Part shown: positions 1 to 7,366 of the stretch, piece after piece
How the letters are laid out: every line of letters begins with the position of its first letter
Numbering within the stretch: the stretch's first letter is position 1
Source of the DNA: Chloroflexota bacterium
Lineage (GTDB): Bacteria; Chloroflexota; Anaerolineae; Anaerolineales; Villigracilaceae
DNA length: 64,000 nucleotides
Assembly (NCBI GenBank): GCA_016234495.1
Contig: JACRBI010000046.1
Span: forward strand, 1-64,000
Direction: 5' to 3'
Made by a program: the position numbers and the translations under genes
The notes under the pieces: model-generated
Database searches by the model: none
What the model saw: only the letters and a program-made list of their open reading frames with translations
Told to the model about the DNA's origin: nothing

Positions 1-1
1 C

Positions 2-139
2 ACAAATTCGCTGAATCCAAGTACGATAGGTTTTGTTGATCGGCATCGGGACCTCCGGGTGAAATCGTTTGTGGCAAAACAACTTTACCCGATTTCTTTT
101 GCCGATCAATATTCTTTTGTTAAACTGTCAGGTCGCTAG
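2..139 (+). CDS. C-terminal end of a truncated ORF (or upstream half of an amber-interrupted gene)
   Basis: The frame is open from base 2 to a TAG at 137-139 and gives 45 residues, ending in KLSGR. The sequence is not recognised. It shares its frame with the next gene, and that frame stays open from the TAG to 652 with no attC site between them. It is therefore either the tail of a separate gene in the same cassette, or the N-terminal part of a longer protein broken by one amber codon. Being cut by the window edge, it cannot be judged further. Confidence 0.4.
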   Translation, partial: TNSLNPSTIGFVDRHRDLRVKSFVAKQLYPISFADQYSFVKLSGR

Positions 140-193
140 TTCAAAAGAAGAGAATTAAAACAAAAAGAGGAAGACCGCCTAAATCAAGAACGA

Positions 194-652
194 TTGGATA
201 ACGAAAAAAACAGAAATATTGAAAACGAAAATCATCCTAGCAACCATGAAGGTTTTTTTATGTGGCCATCAACCCACGCGCCTGCATCTAAACACGGATT
301 CAATGGAGATGTGTTTTTTTATCGGAGGGGCTTACTAAGTTATGTAGGTTATCGAGTAGGCCAGCAAGGCATCTCAAAAAATACGCGATTACAGATTCTT
401 GATTGTGTATTTCACAAAAATCTACCAAGAGTGGATTCACCTGAGTATATGGAAGAATGGGGCGATCCAAAAACTGCGGCCCGACTTAAAAAATTAGCAG
501 AAACTCTTGCCGCGCTTATCCGAAATGCAAAACGTAGGGCGAATAGCAACAACCTGTCAGAAGCTATATCTGACTGGGAAGCAGACCTAAAATATCTGTA
601 TAGTAAATATTACATCGACTGGTTCGATTTTGTATGGCCACCAAATGAGTAA
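194..652 (+). CDS. Hypothetical cassette protein (152 aa)
   Basis: No function is known to me. I recall similar small proteins of mobile regions sharing the segments GLLSYVGYRVG, SPEYMEEWG, RNAKRR and DWEADLKYLYSKYY; this is memory, not a search. The protein is soluble, with a basic helical segment near residues 95-118. The start is uncertain. The first start in the open frame is TTG at 194, which has no good ribosome site. ATG at 260 has GAAGG seven bases upstream and would give 130 aa beginning MWPSTHAP, which fits the short N-terminus I remember. It is the first complete unit of the cassette array and is followed by an attC site 53 bp after its stop. Confidence 0.65.
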   Translation: MDNEKNRNIENENHPSNHEGFFMWPSTHAPASKHGFNGDVFFYRRGLLSYVGYRVGQQGISKNTRLQILDCVFHKNLPRVDSPEYMEEWGDPKTAARLKKLAETLAALIRNAKRRANSNNLSEAISDWEADLKYLYSKYYIDWFDFVWPPNE

Positions 653-705
653 TTTTTCTTTTTCCGAACTCTCTTCTAAAATTAATAATTTATATTACCC
701 AGGTT

Positions 706-838
706 GCCTAACAAAGCGTGCAGCGGACGGCGGGGAGTCTGCGGCTTCGACAAGCAATTTCAAACGCTCAAACAGTTTTCTGCTCTCAGGCTTTTTCTCA
801 CCCCGCCCCCCGTCCGCCGCTAACGCAAACCGTTAGAC
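706..838 (+). other. attC recombination site 1
   Basis: The left box GCCTAAC (706-712) and right box GTTAGAC (832-838) enclose 133 bp. The internal arms GCGGACGG and CCGTCCGC are complementary, as are GCGTG near the left box and TAACGC near the right box. It belongs to the cassette whose gene ends at 652. Recombination by an integron integrase would occur in the right box, between G and TT. Its arm sequences differ more from the other three than those do from each other. Confidence 0.85.
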
Positions 839-860
839 CGCCCCTTCAAAATATTGGGGC

Positions 861-889
861 TTGAAATAGCATGACATCCATGCTATGAT
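861..889 (+). promoter_or_regulatory. higBA promoter with overlapping palindromic operator
   Basis: TTGAAA (861-866) and TATGAT (884-889) are separated by exactly 17 bp. The inverted repeat TAGCATG-acatc-CATGCTA (867-885) fills the spacer and runs into the -10 box. This position fits an operator for the HigA antitoxin, which represses its own promoter in known higBA systems. The predicted transcript start falls at or next to the higB ATG, so higB is probably leaderless. Confidence 0.75.
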
Positions 890-895
890 AGCGGC

Positions 896-1189
896 ATGAT
901 AAGGTCATTCAAAGATACAGGCACGGAAGATATTTTCAATGGCGAAAATACCAAAGTCGCAAGAAAAATATGCCCTTCCTCTATTTGGAAAATCGCCGCC
1001 CGAAAATTAGACCAAGTTGATTCTGTCACCACCTTGCACGAGTTGAAAATTCCGCCAAACAATAAACTTGAAGCCTTATCAGGTGACAGAAAAGGTCAGC
1101 ACAGTATTCGCATCAATGACCAATATCGAATTTGTTTTGTGTGGACTACTTTAGGTCCCGACCAAGTTGAGATTGTGGATTATCACTAG
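896..1189 (+). CDS. higB: HigB-type toxin, RelE/ParE superfamily (97 aa)
   Basis: This is a small basic protein of the RelE-like mRNA interferase fold. The HigB family typically carries the segment seen here at residues 58-80, with [18 protein letters not shown] then QYRICFVW. Its length of 97 aa is normal for host-inhibition toxins placed upstream of their antitoxin. Members cleave mRNA on the ribosome. The gene sits 21 bp before higA in the same cassette and has its own promoter and operator directly upstream, so it does not depend on an array promoter. No ribosome site precedes the ATG, consistent with a leaderless transcript. Such pairs are known to stabilise large cassette arrays. Confidence 0.9.
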   Translation: MIRSFKDTGTEDIFNGENTKVARKICPSSIWKIAARKLDQVDSVTTLHELKIPPNNKLEALSGDRKGQHSIRINDQYRICFVWTTLGPDQVEIVDYH

Positions 1190-1210
1190 CGAGAACAACA
1201 GGAGTTAATT

Positions 1211-1519
1211 ATGGTTCGTGTTCCTACAAATCGCATACCTACTCACCCTGGCGAAATGCTTTTGGAAGAGTTTTTAGATCCGATGGGAATCAGTCAAAGG
1301 GATTTGGCTGATAATATTCAGGTTCCATATCAGCGCATTAATGAAATCGTCAATGGGCGCAGGGGCATCACGCCTAGCACGGCTTTGCGTTTGGCAAAGT
1401 TTTTCAATATGTCCGCTGATTTTTGGATGAATTTACAATTGCGCTGGGATTTATATTTTGCTCAACAAGACGAAAATAATGTTTTAGCATCCATTCAACC
1501 CTATTCGGCAGTTGCATAA
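1211..1519 (+). CDS. higA: HigA-type antitoxin, XRE family (102 aa)
   Basis: An N-terminal motif HPGEMLLEEFL is followed by a helix-turn-helix domain (about residues 25-80) with ISQRDLADNI and YQRINEIVNGRRGIT. This is the standard arrangement of HigA/VapI-type antitoxins. The protein should bind and neutralise HigB and repress the shared promoter through the palindrome at 867-885. AGGAG lies six bases before the ATG. The stop is 31 bp before attC site 2, so both genes travel as one cassette. Confidence 0.92.
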   Translation: MVRVPTNRIPTHPGEMLLEEFLDPMGISQRDLADNIQVPYQRINEIVNGRRGITPSTALRLAKFFNMSADFWMNLQLRWDLYFAQQDENNVLASIQPYSAVA

Positions 1520-1550
1520 AAAGTCAGTCGAGTCTTGCACAACAAGAGCG

Positions 1551-1680
1551 TGCCAACAAAGCATGCACCCGACGCTGGGGATTCTGCGCGCATCTCAGGC
1601 AGTTTCACACGCCTTATCATTTTTCTGGCTGGACGGCTTCGCCGTCCCCGCCCCAGCGCAGGTAACGCAAACCGTTGGGC
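1551..1680 (+). other. attC recombination site 2
   Basis: The right box GTTGGGC (1674-1680) is perfect. The left box reads TGCCAAC (1551-1557) instead of the expected GCCCAAC, so two bases do not pair. The inner arms CGCTGGGG and CCCCAGCG are perfect, with the flanking ACCCG arm partly kept (CAGGT on the other side). A small hairpin GGACGGC-ttc-GCCGTCC lies in the central loop. The site closes the higBA cassette. Confidence 0.85.
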
Positions 1681-1704
1681 AGTCCCATGCAAAATAAGGT
1701 ATAA

Positions 1705-2286
1705 GTGAAAATCAAAAACATCTTCACGATTTTGCTTGTCACTTTTATTTTGGCTTCATGTGCGTCAGCGACTAAAGTCGTTCAAACAGAAACGGCTATT
1801 CCAACATTAACTTTTACGCCTGTTCCAACATCAACTTTGACTTCCGTCCCTTTTACGCCCACAATCACGCCAGCACCGATAGCAACAACTAAAGTAGAAA
1901 GATGGATGGAGTATGAACACGTTTTAGCGTTGGAAATTTTATGGTCATCAGACGCTATTTGTGAATGGAGTATTTTAGGACAAAAAAATCAAGAAATATA
2001 TGTTTGGGCAATATGCGAAACTAAAACCACAAATCTTGCCATGAGGTCAGCAGGAAGTAGCCCTGCCGTGATATTTCTTGGAAATAATGGAAGTATTGAA
2101 AAAGTACAAATCCCTGGTGATGGTACTCAATATGGAATTGATATTCGTAAAATGTTCCCGAAACAACTACATGATAAGATTTTTGAGCAGTCGGTAGGTA
2201 TTGATGAAATGTTATCTCATATTGAATTACGGCAAATAAATCCTGAGCCTCCATTAATTGTTTTATCGGGAGTTCCTCTGCCGTAA
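1705..2286 (+). CDS. Cassette-encoded lipoprotein, unknown function (193 aa)
   Basis: The product begins with a type II signal peptide: two lysines, a hydrophobic core, then LASC with the lipidated cysteine at residue 19. A Thr/Pro-rich linker (about 25-60) follows, and then a mixed globular domain of about 130 residues that I do not recognise. It should be anchored outside the cytoplasmic membrane. The start is GTG with TAAGG five bases upstream. Its design (lipobox plus Thr/Pro stalk) matches the two lipoproteins just beyond the array at 3263-4688, but the globular parts do not look related. It may have been captured from the host lineage, which is inference. attC site 3 follows 26 bp after the stop. 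Confidence 0.75.
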   Translation: MKIKNIFTILLVTFILASCASATKVVQTETAIPTLTFTPVPTSTLTSVPFTPTITPAPIATTKVERWMEYEHVLALEILWSSDAICEWSILGQKNQEIYVWAICETKTTNLAMRSAGSSPAVIFLGNNGSIEKVQIPGDGTQYGIDIRKMFPKQLHDKIFEQSVGIDEMLSHIELRQINPEPPLIVLSGVPLP

Positions 2287-2312
2287 AATAATGTGTTTTC
2301 CCGTCAAAAACT

Positions 2313-2442
2313 GCCCAACAAAGCATGCACCCGACGCTGGGGATTCTGGCGCGATTCCAAGCCTTTTTCTACGCCTTAGCATTTTTCCAGTCGGACGGCG
2401 TCCCGCCGCCCGCCCCAGCGCGGGTAACGCAAACCGTTAGGC
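2313..2442 (+). other. attC recombination site 3
   Basis: The left box GCCCAAC (2313-2319) and right box GTTAGGC (2436-2442) enclose 130 bp. ACCCG-A-CGCTGGGG on the left arm pairs with CCCCAGCG-CGGGT on the right arm, leaving a single unpaired A. Such extrahelical bases are the known strand-selection feature of folded attC sites. This is the cleanest copy in the window. Confidence 0.9.
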
Positions 2443-2477
2443 GTTTTTCAAGTTAGGTCAACAGAAACAGAGTATTT

Positions 2478-2963
2478 ATGATGAAACCAAATGTTGATTA
2501 CGAAAAGATGATGACTATCAAAAACGGTGAAGATGTTACATTGCGTACAGAATATGTGAGTGCTGAAGAATACATCGATTTCTTACGACGTAGTGACCTC
2601 GGCAAACAATATCCGAAGGAAGATTTTCAGCATAGGGTAACTGCTCTTGTCAGGAACGTTCAAATCAGCCTGATAGCAAGAAACAAACAATCTCAGATTA
2701 TTGGAATATGTTTTGGACTAACCGACTTTGTCTACTGGCTGTTCATCACAGATTTGGGGGTAGATCGGTCGTATGAAAAACAAGGACTAGGAAAAGCCTT
2801 GATGGAAATTGTCCATGACCTTGCAGGAGGTGAAAAGAAAATAATTGTATTCGCCTACGCAAACGAAAACGCCATTCCGTTTTATGAAAAAATCGGGATG
2901 GAAGAAACCAAGTCTATGATGATAAAAGACAATATTGAATGGACTGAATTTGTCGTAGAATAA
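2478..2963 (+). CDS. GNAT family N-acetyltransferase (161 aa), cassette gene
   Basis: The acetyl-CoA binding motif A is visible near residues 92-115, with DLGVDRSYEKQGLGKALM. Near the C-terminus AYANENAIPFYEKIGM is the usual GNAT motif B with the tyrosine and FYEKIGM loop. The substrate cannot be predicted; cassette GNATs include both resistance enzymes and unknown ones. Two ATG codons are adjacent at 2478 and 2481. The gene starts 35 bp after attC site 3 and ends 60 bp before the truncated site 4. Length is normal for a single-domain GNAT. Confidence 0.88.
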   Translation: MMKPNVDYEKMMTIKNGEDVTLRTEYVSAEEYIDFLRRSDLGKQYPKEDFQHRVTALVRNVQISLIARNKQSQIIGICFGLTDFVYWLFITDLGVDRSYEKQGLGKALMEIVHDLAGGEKKIIVFAYANENAIPFYEKIGMEETKSMMIKDNIEWTEFVVE

Positions 2964-3023
2964 GATGACAGTGGCTAGTGCAGGGTTCAGTTAAAAAGCA
3001 ATAAGTCAGGCACAACCCAAAAC

Positions 3024-3142
3024 GCCTAACAAAGCGTGCATCTGACGCTGGGGACTGCCCAAAGGGCGTGCGCACATCCCAAGCAGTTTCCTACGCCTTT
3101 TCATTTTTCTGATTGGACGGCTTCGCCGTCCCCGCCCCAGCG
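3024..3142 (+). other. Truncated attC site 4, right border of the array
   Basis: The left box GCCTAAC (3024-3030), the arms GACGCTGGGG and CCCCAGCG, and the central hairpin GGACGGC-ttc-GCCGTCC match sites 2 and 3. Similarity stops abruptly after CCCCAGCG at 3142. The expected GGTAACGCAAACC segment and GTTRRRY box are missing. A nearby GTTAAGG at 3219-3225 does not fit the consensus. This marks an ancient deletion or junction at the end of the array, and the last cassette could no longer be excised by normal attC recombination. Confidence 0.75.
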
Positions 3143-3262
3143 TACCCCTTTCGATGCCCAAAGGCGGACTCGGAATCTCTAAAGGCGCAGAGTCTGCTCT
3201 ATTGTGAGTACCAGCTCACGTTAAGGCGGAGATGCGTTTTTTCTTCAGATACGGTAAATCCA
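3143..3262. other. Array-chromosome junction, no gene seen
   Basis: This stretch lies between the broken attC and the first minus-strand gene. I see no ORF with a ribosome site. It holds a short inverted repeat GTGAG...CTCAC near 3203-3218. Confidence 0.5.
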
Positions 3263-3976
3263 TTATGGCTTTAATATAACTGGAGTCGGGGATAAGGTTG
3301 GCGTGGGTATTGGGACACAATCCAAAAGTGTGAGCCTCTCGCTAAAAATACCTGTGCGCCCAATTTCTTTGTTGTCTCTGGTATATGCTACAAATTGAAA
3401 TTGGACCCAGGAGTTGTGGTAAAAATCTACACTTTTTATTTCATCAGGGAGCAGGTCATGGGTAAACGTGCCTGAATAATCTTTGGCGGGAATCATGATC
3501 CGCGTCCAATCGCTTGTGGCGCCAGAGGTTTTTGTTTTGAAGCGCACAAAAAGCGCGACCATCGGTGTGCCTAGCGGATCTGACGCCTGCACGGTGATCC
3601 GGACAGATGAGGGCTGGCACTCTGACTTGTTGTAGAATTCCTTGTGTGAGATGTTGACCGCCAGAAAACCTTTCATTTCCATAGCTGGAGTTGGGGTATT
3701 CGGAGTGATCAATATAAGCGGCGTAACGGATGATAGTGTGGCGGTGGATTCGGGAGCGGGGGTATTTGTTTTTATTCCTGCAAGCGTTGGGGTTGCGGTG
3801 AAAGTCAAGGTGGGGGTGATGGGTGTAAATGTTAAGGCTGCCGTTGACGTAATTGTAGAGGCAGGCATGGGAGTTTGCGTTGGTTCAGGTAGAAGGAAGA
3901 GTTGTTCCAGGGTGAGGGTACACGAGGACAGCAAAATGGCATAAGTCAAAAATAATCCTATTTTTTTCATAAACAA
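3263..3976 (-). CDS. Lipoprotein with Thr/Pro stalk, paralogue A (237 aa)
   Basis: The signal peptide ends in LLSSC (lipidated Cys near residue 19) and is followed by a long Thr/Pro-rich stalk to about residue 100. The C-terminal domain of about 110 residues contains two widely spaced cysteines (SECQPS and LLDC) and patterns such as SWVQFQFVAYT and EIGRTGIFSE. The same domain layout occurs in the neighbouring gene at 4005-4688, so the two are tandem duplicates. The fold looks like a small beta-sandwich, which is inference. Function unknown; probably displayed on the cell surface. Confidence 0.8.
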   Translation of the reverse strand: MFMKKIGLFLTYAILLSSCTLTLEQLFLLPEPTQTPMPASTITSTAALTFTPITPTLTFTATPTLAGIKTNTPAPESTATLSSVTPLILITPNTPTPAMEMKGFLAVNISHKEFYNKSECQPSSVRITVQASDPLGTPMVALFVRFKTKTSGATSDWTRIMIPAKDYSGTFTHDLLPDEIKSVDFYHNSWVQFQFVAYTRDNKEIGRTGIFSERLTLLDCVPIPTPTLSPTPVILKP

Positions 3977-4004
3977 ATCGAATCCTTTTTAGGGGAGGCT
4001 CTTT

Positions 4005-4688
4005 CTACATGCACGGCGAAAGTACAATAGATTCGGCAAAGATCATGGTGCGACCGATCTCTTCCCCCGCGACATCAACGGCTACAAGCTGAAACCTTAT
4101 CCAGGCGCTTCGATAATGATTATGTCCTTCGATCTCGTTGCCTTTCAATGTGTAGGTAAATGTTCCATCGCGATTATCGAACATAATATCGCCTGTACTC
4201 CATGGCGTGTAATCTTCCTTGAAAAAGGATCTAAGCTGAACGAAAATGACGATGCCTGCCACGTGTTTTTGGTCTTCCACTTTCGCAACAACCTTGGACC
4301 TGTTTGGTTTGCAGCTCCCCCAGAATATTTTGTTATCTGAAATATCAACGGACACAAACCCGGCGCCAGGTGAAAAAACCGTCGCCGAAGGAATCACTCC
4401 AGGCAACGGCGCAGGTGTGGCGGTTTCACTTCCGATAAAGATCGTGATCGGCGCAAATGTGGAAGTTGGCAGATTTGGGTCTTGAGTAGGAATATGCACG
4501 ATTGTTGGCGACGGCGTAATTGTCGGCGTGATCGTTGCGCTAGGCGTGATGCTTGGCGGCAGGGTGATGGTTGCAGTCTTCGTAGCTGCGGGCGTGCTGG
4601 TAGGTTGGACATCCGCTTGAAATGGAATTGCGGAGCACGCCTGCAAGAATAAGGCCAATGGGATTAATACACGAATCGATTTGCGCAT
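4005..4688 (-). CDS. Lipoprotein with Thr/Pro stalk, paralogue B (227 aa)
   Basis: The lipobox LQAC (Cys near residue 18) is followed by a Thr/Pro stalk and a C-terminal domain. That domain shares with paralogue A the order GFVSVDIS, GSCKPN, FTYTLKGNEI, SAWIRFQLVAV, EIGRTMIFAE and a closing cysteine. It is upstream of paralogue A on the same strand with a 28-bp gap, so they are probably co-transcribed. Function is not recognised. The conserved cysteine pair suggests an extracellular disulfide. Confidence 0.8.
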   Translation of the reverse strand: MRKSIRVLIPLALFLQACSAIPFQADVQPTSTPAATKTATITLPPSITPSATITPTITPSPTIVHIPTQDPNLPTSTFAPITIFIGSETATPAPLPGVIPSATVFSPGAGFVSVDISDNKIFWGSCKPNRSKVVAKVEDQKHVAGIVIFVQLRSFFKEDYTPWSTGDIMFDNRDGTFTYTLKGNEIEGHNHYRSAWIRFQLVAVDVAGEEIGRTMIFAESIVLSPCM

Positions 4689-4767
4689 ACAATTCCTCTT
4701 TGGGCAATGATACTACGAAAGAATAGTCATCGTCCATTTCAGATTACGCGATCAAGATAGTCTGCAA

Positions 4768-5553
4768 TTAAGAAGATGCGCCTGAGTAGTTGCTTAATCC
4801 CAACAGCCAAAGTCCGCGCGCGAAGATGACAAAAAGAATGGTCATGCCGAATGCAAACAACAAACTTGTACCGTCAAGGCGGTTGGTCAATGCTTCGGCA
4901 GGGACAGTCACTGCAAATGCGACAGGAACCAAAAAGGTCAGGCCGGTTCGCAGCCAGTCGGGGTAGATGCCAATAGGCCAGCGGCCAGCGGCGTATAACC
5001 CCTCAAACAGGTTGCTGATATCCTGAACGCGAATCACCCAAAATGAAATGGATGTAACCATGAGCCAGACACTATATAACATAACTCCGCCCATGAGGAG
5101 CGCGGCCAGAAAACCAAGTAGCTGAAAAATACCCAGACTGCTTTTGAGCTGGAAAAAGGCAATACTGATCACGACCATGCCCACGATGACATCCACCAAC
5201 TGCCAGAAGCGGAACTCACGCACGCTGATGAGGGTCTGCGCGTCGGCGGGTTTGGTCAGCGCGAAATCAAGCGTGCCGTTGCGGACATCGTCCATGAGCC
5301 GCTCCATGTTCGGCTGGATGATGGAGCGGATCACGCCGCCCATCAGCAGGTGGACTCCCATCACAGCCAGCAGTTCGGGACGGGACCAGCCCGCAAGTGT
5401 TGTCACCTGCCCAAAGACGAGCGAGAGTCCGATCAGCCCTGTGGCGACGGAGATAAAGGATTGGAGCAGTTGAATAAAAAAATTTACGCGGTATTGCATC
5501 TCGTTCAATACGCCAATCCGCAGGTAGGTAAGCGCAAGCTTTATCGGGTTCAT
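4768..5553 (-). CDS. ABC-2 type exporter permease (COG3694-like, 261 aa)
   Basis: This integral membrane protein has about six hydrophobic segments and belongs to the ABC-2 permease group that pairs with COG4586 ATPases. I start it at ATG 5553 because GGAGG lies six bases upstream; a longer reading to 5640 would overlap the previous gene. It is the third gene of an operon after the ATPase and the first permease, so the two permeases probably form a heterodimer. The transported substrate is unknown. Residues NGTLDFALTKP match the cytoplasmic loop usual in this family. Confidence 0.87.
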   Translation of the reverse strand: MNPIKLALTYLRIGVLNEMQYRVNFFIQLLQSFISVATGLIGLSLVFGQVTTLAGWSRPELLAVMGVHLLMGGVIRSIIQPNMERLMDDVRNGTLDFALTKPADAQTLISVREFRFWQLVDVIVGMVVISIAFFQLKSSLGIFQLLGFLAALLMGGVMLYSVWLMVTSISFWVIRVQDISNLFEGLYAAGRWPIGIYPDWLRTGLTFLVPVAFAVTVPAEALTNRLDGTSLLFAFGMTILFVIFARGLWLLGLSNYSGASS

Positions 5554-5561
5554 AAGTCCTC

Positions 5562-6365
5562 CTATCCGCCGACGGCTGAGTATTGTTTGATCGCGAAGCC
5601 CCAGATCAAGTTCAGAATGAGAATGCCCGAACCGACCCACAAGGCTTGCATACAGATCCCCGACCAGAGTTGGGCATCTGTCATATTTCCAACCAGCACT
5701 TCAATCGGAAAGAAAAATGTCCACTTGAAGGGCAGGTAATTTGAAAGGCTTTGCACCCAGGCCGGCATGATGGTCATGGGCACGAGTCGTCCTGAGAGGA
5801 TCAACTCCAAGCCGAAGTACAGCTCAAAGATGGCACTGACCCGCGTTGTCCAAAATGTGATCATGCCGAGCAGGGAAAGCAGCATGGTACGGATGAGATA
5901 CGCGCCCCAGATGGCAAGAGCAAAGACGATGACTTCCATCCAGCGGATATCAAAGGTCGGTCTAAATATCCACGAGAGGATGGCGGCCAATGGCAGCCAG
6001 AGCAGAATGACCACAAACTTCCAGCCCGCAAAGAATGCCACGTCACCGTGAATTGGATGGATCGGACGCATTAACTCCATCGAAAGCCGTCCTTCACGAA
6101 TGCGCCACTCCCAGCCGTAAGGCGTGAAGACGATGTTCATGTTGCGCACTAAAGTCCAGATGATGTAATATGCCGCAAACGCGCCAACAGTATATCCACC
6201 TGCAGAACCACCTTGCTGTTTTGCGATGGTAGTCCAAACCACCAGGTAAATGACCGGTTCGGTGATCATGCCGATCATGTAAAAGTAGTTCGCCACGCTG
6301 TATTGAATCTGCTCTAGAATGGAAATCTTCATGGAGGCCAAATAGAAATCAATATATCGCTTCAT
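5562..6365 (-). CDS. ABC-2 type exporter permease (COG4587-like, 267 aa)
   Basis: About six transmembrane segments are seen, with the cytoplasmic REGRLSMELMRPI loop characteristic of this permease group (the partner gene has NGTLDFALTKP at the same place). Its ATG overlaps the stop of the ATPase gene as ATGA, showing translational coupling. The next permease starts 8 bp after its stop. It forms the membrane channel of the exporter together with that protein. Substrate unknown. Confidence 0.87.
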   Translation of the reverse strand: MKRYIDFYLASMKISILEQIQYSVANYFYMIGMITEPVIYLVVWTTIAKQQGGSAGGYTVGAFAAYYIIWTLVRNMNIVFTPYGWEWRIREGRLSMELMRPIHPIHGDVAFFAGWKFVVILLWLPLAAILSWIFRPTFDIRWMEVIVFALAIWGAYLIRTMLLSLLGMITFWTTRVSAIFELYFGLELILSGRLVPMTIMPAWVQSLSNYLPFKWTFFFPIEVLVGNMTDAQLWSGICMQALWVGSGILILNLIWGFAIKQYSAVGG

Positions 6366-7345
6366 TTTGCCTCCTCGGTGGAAGTGAAGACACTGTCAAT
6401 GACATCGTCGATGGGGGTGTCTTCGACTGTCAGGTCGTCCACCTGCAGGTCGGAGAGTAGATTCGCTGTGACCTGCGATGTCTTCGATTTGGCGACACGC
6501 AGGGTAACGCGCGCACCGTCACGGGTAAGAACTTCTCCATATTGAGACAGATCAGCTTCAGGATTCGGCAGGGTGACTCCGAGCGTCTTGAAAGAAGAAA
6601 ATTGAGTGACAAGCCGGCTTAACTCCCCGTCGAAGAGAGTTTGACCGTGATGAATCACGATGACACGCTTGCAGAGAGCTTCCACATCCGCCATGTAGTG
6701 ACTGGTGAGCAGGACGGTCGCACCCCAGCGCTGGTTGTATTCTTTGATGAAGGCGCGGATACGGCGCTGCATGGTGACATCCAGCCCGATGGTCGGCTCG
6801 TCGAGAAAGAGCACTTTGGGGCGGTGCAGCAGAGCGCCGACGATCTCCATCTTCATGCGCTCGCCAAGCGACAGGTTTCGAATTGGTTTATTGACCAGAT
6901 CCTTTAATTCCAGCAGGTCAATAAAATCGTCGCGGGTTTTCTTGAACTCAGATGCAGGTATGCTATAGATTGCTCGTTGCAATTCAAACGAATCGATTGC
7001 GGGCAGATCCCACGATAATTGGTTTCGGTTCCCCATCACCAACGCCACCTGGCGCAGGTAATCATGGGAGCGTTTAGTCGGCTCGTAGCCTATAACATTC
7101 ACCATGCCCTCGGTCGGATGGAGAAGTCCGCTCAGAACTTTGAGGGTGGTGGTTTTGCCGGCTCCGTTCGGGCCAAGGAATCCGACAATTTCTCCGGGTT
7201 CGATGCTGAATGAAATGTCATCCACGGCCTTGACGGTGCGGTATTTGCGGTTGAACAGGCTGGCCACGGCGGCTTTCATTCCGCCTTCGCGCTCAGGAAC
7301 TTTGTAGTGCTTTGACAACTTTGATACTGAAATGGCAGGGGTCAC
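6362..7345 (-). CDS. ABC transporter ATP-binding protein (COG4586-like, 327 aa)
   Basis: The nucleotide-binding domain shows Walker A GPNGAGKTT (about residues 58-66), signature LSLGERMKME, Walker B VLFLDEPTIGLD and switch histidine LLTSHYM. The C-terminal 70 residues form the regulatory extension usual in ABC-2 exporter ATPases. The start is GTG at 7345 with AGGAG upstream. It heads a three-gene operon with two permeases. Upstream lie a promoter, a leader peptide and a terminator-like hairpin, suggesting attenuation control. Family members export peptides, drugs or polysaccharides; nothing here picks one. Confidence 0.92.
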   Translation of the reverse strand: MTPAISVSKLSKHYKVPEREGGMKAAVASLFNRKYRTVKAVDDISFSIEPGEIVGFLGPNGAGKTTTLKVLSGLLHPTEGMVNVIGYEPTKRSHDYLRQVALVMGNRNQLSWDLPAIDSFELQRAIYSIPASEFKKTRDDFIDLLELKDLVNKPIRNLSLGERMKMEIVGALLHRPKVLFLDEPTIGLDVTMQRRIRAFIKEYNQRWGATVLLTSHYMADVEALCKRVIVIHHGQTLFDGELSRLVTQFSSFKTLGVTLPNPEADLSQYGEVLTRDGARVTLRVAKSKTSQVTANLLSDLQVDDLTVEDTPIDDVIDSVFTSTEEAK

Positions 7346-7366
7346 AAGAATTCTCCTGAATTAAGT

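Larger units (their letters stand above)
1..3142 (+). mobile_element. Distal end of an integron gene-cassette array (superintegron tail or CALIN)
   Basis: Four directly repeated sites of about 130 bp alternate with short rightward gene units. Each starts with an RYYYAAC-type box and the three complete ones end in GTTRRRY (GTTAGAC, GTTGGGC, GTTAGGC), with complementary arms between. That is the architecture of integron attC sites. The unit order gene-attC is constant, and the cassette genes (TA pair, GNAT, lipoprotein, unknown) are typical cargo. DNA inside the array is AT-rich compared with the genes after 7700. No integrase or attI is visible. By known integron organisation the integrase would lie to the left, so this is the oldest end of the array. 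Whether an integrase exists cannot be seen here. Confidence 0.85.

Noticed and set aside
137-139. TAG read as pyrrolysine
   Set aside because: No pyl genes are seen and no known Pyl protein fits; a separate gene or a nonsense mutation is simpler.
630-836. Plus-strand ORF of 68 codons after the first cassette gene
   Set aside because: It runs through the attC site; the coding look comes from the conserved recombination arms. The same applies to ORFs at 1512-1697 and 2258-2440.
896-1519. HigBA as a chromosomal TA pair unrelated to the array
   Set aside because: It sits exactly between two attC sites in the same orientation as its neighbours, so it is a cassette.
3219-3225. GTTAAGG as the right box of attC site 4
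   Set aside because: The last base should be a pyrimidine and the flanking arm sequence GGTAACGCAAACC is absent.
3642-3944. Plus-strand ORF rich in Gly and Val
   Set aside because: It is the mirror of the Thr/Pro stalk codons of the minus-strand lipoprotein.
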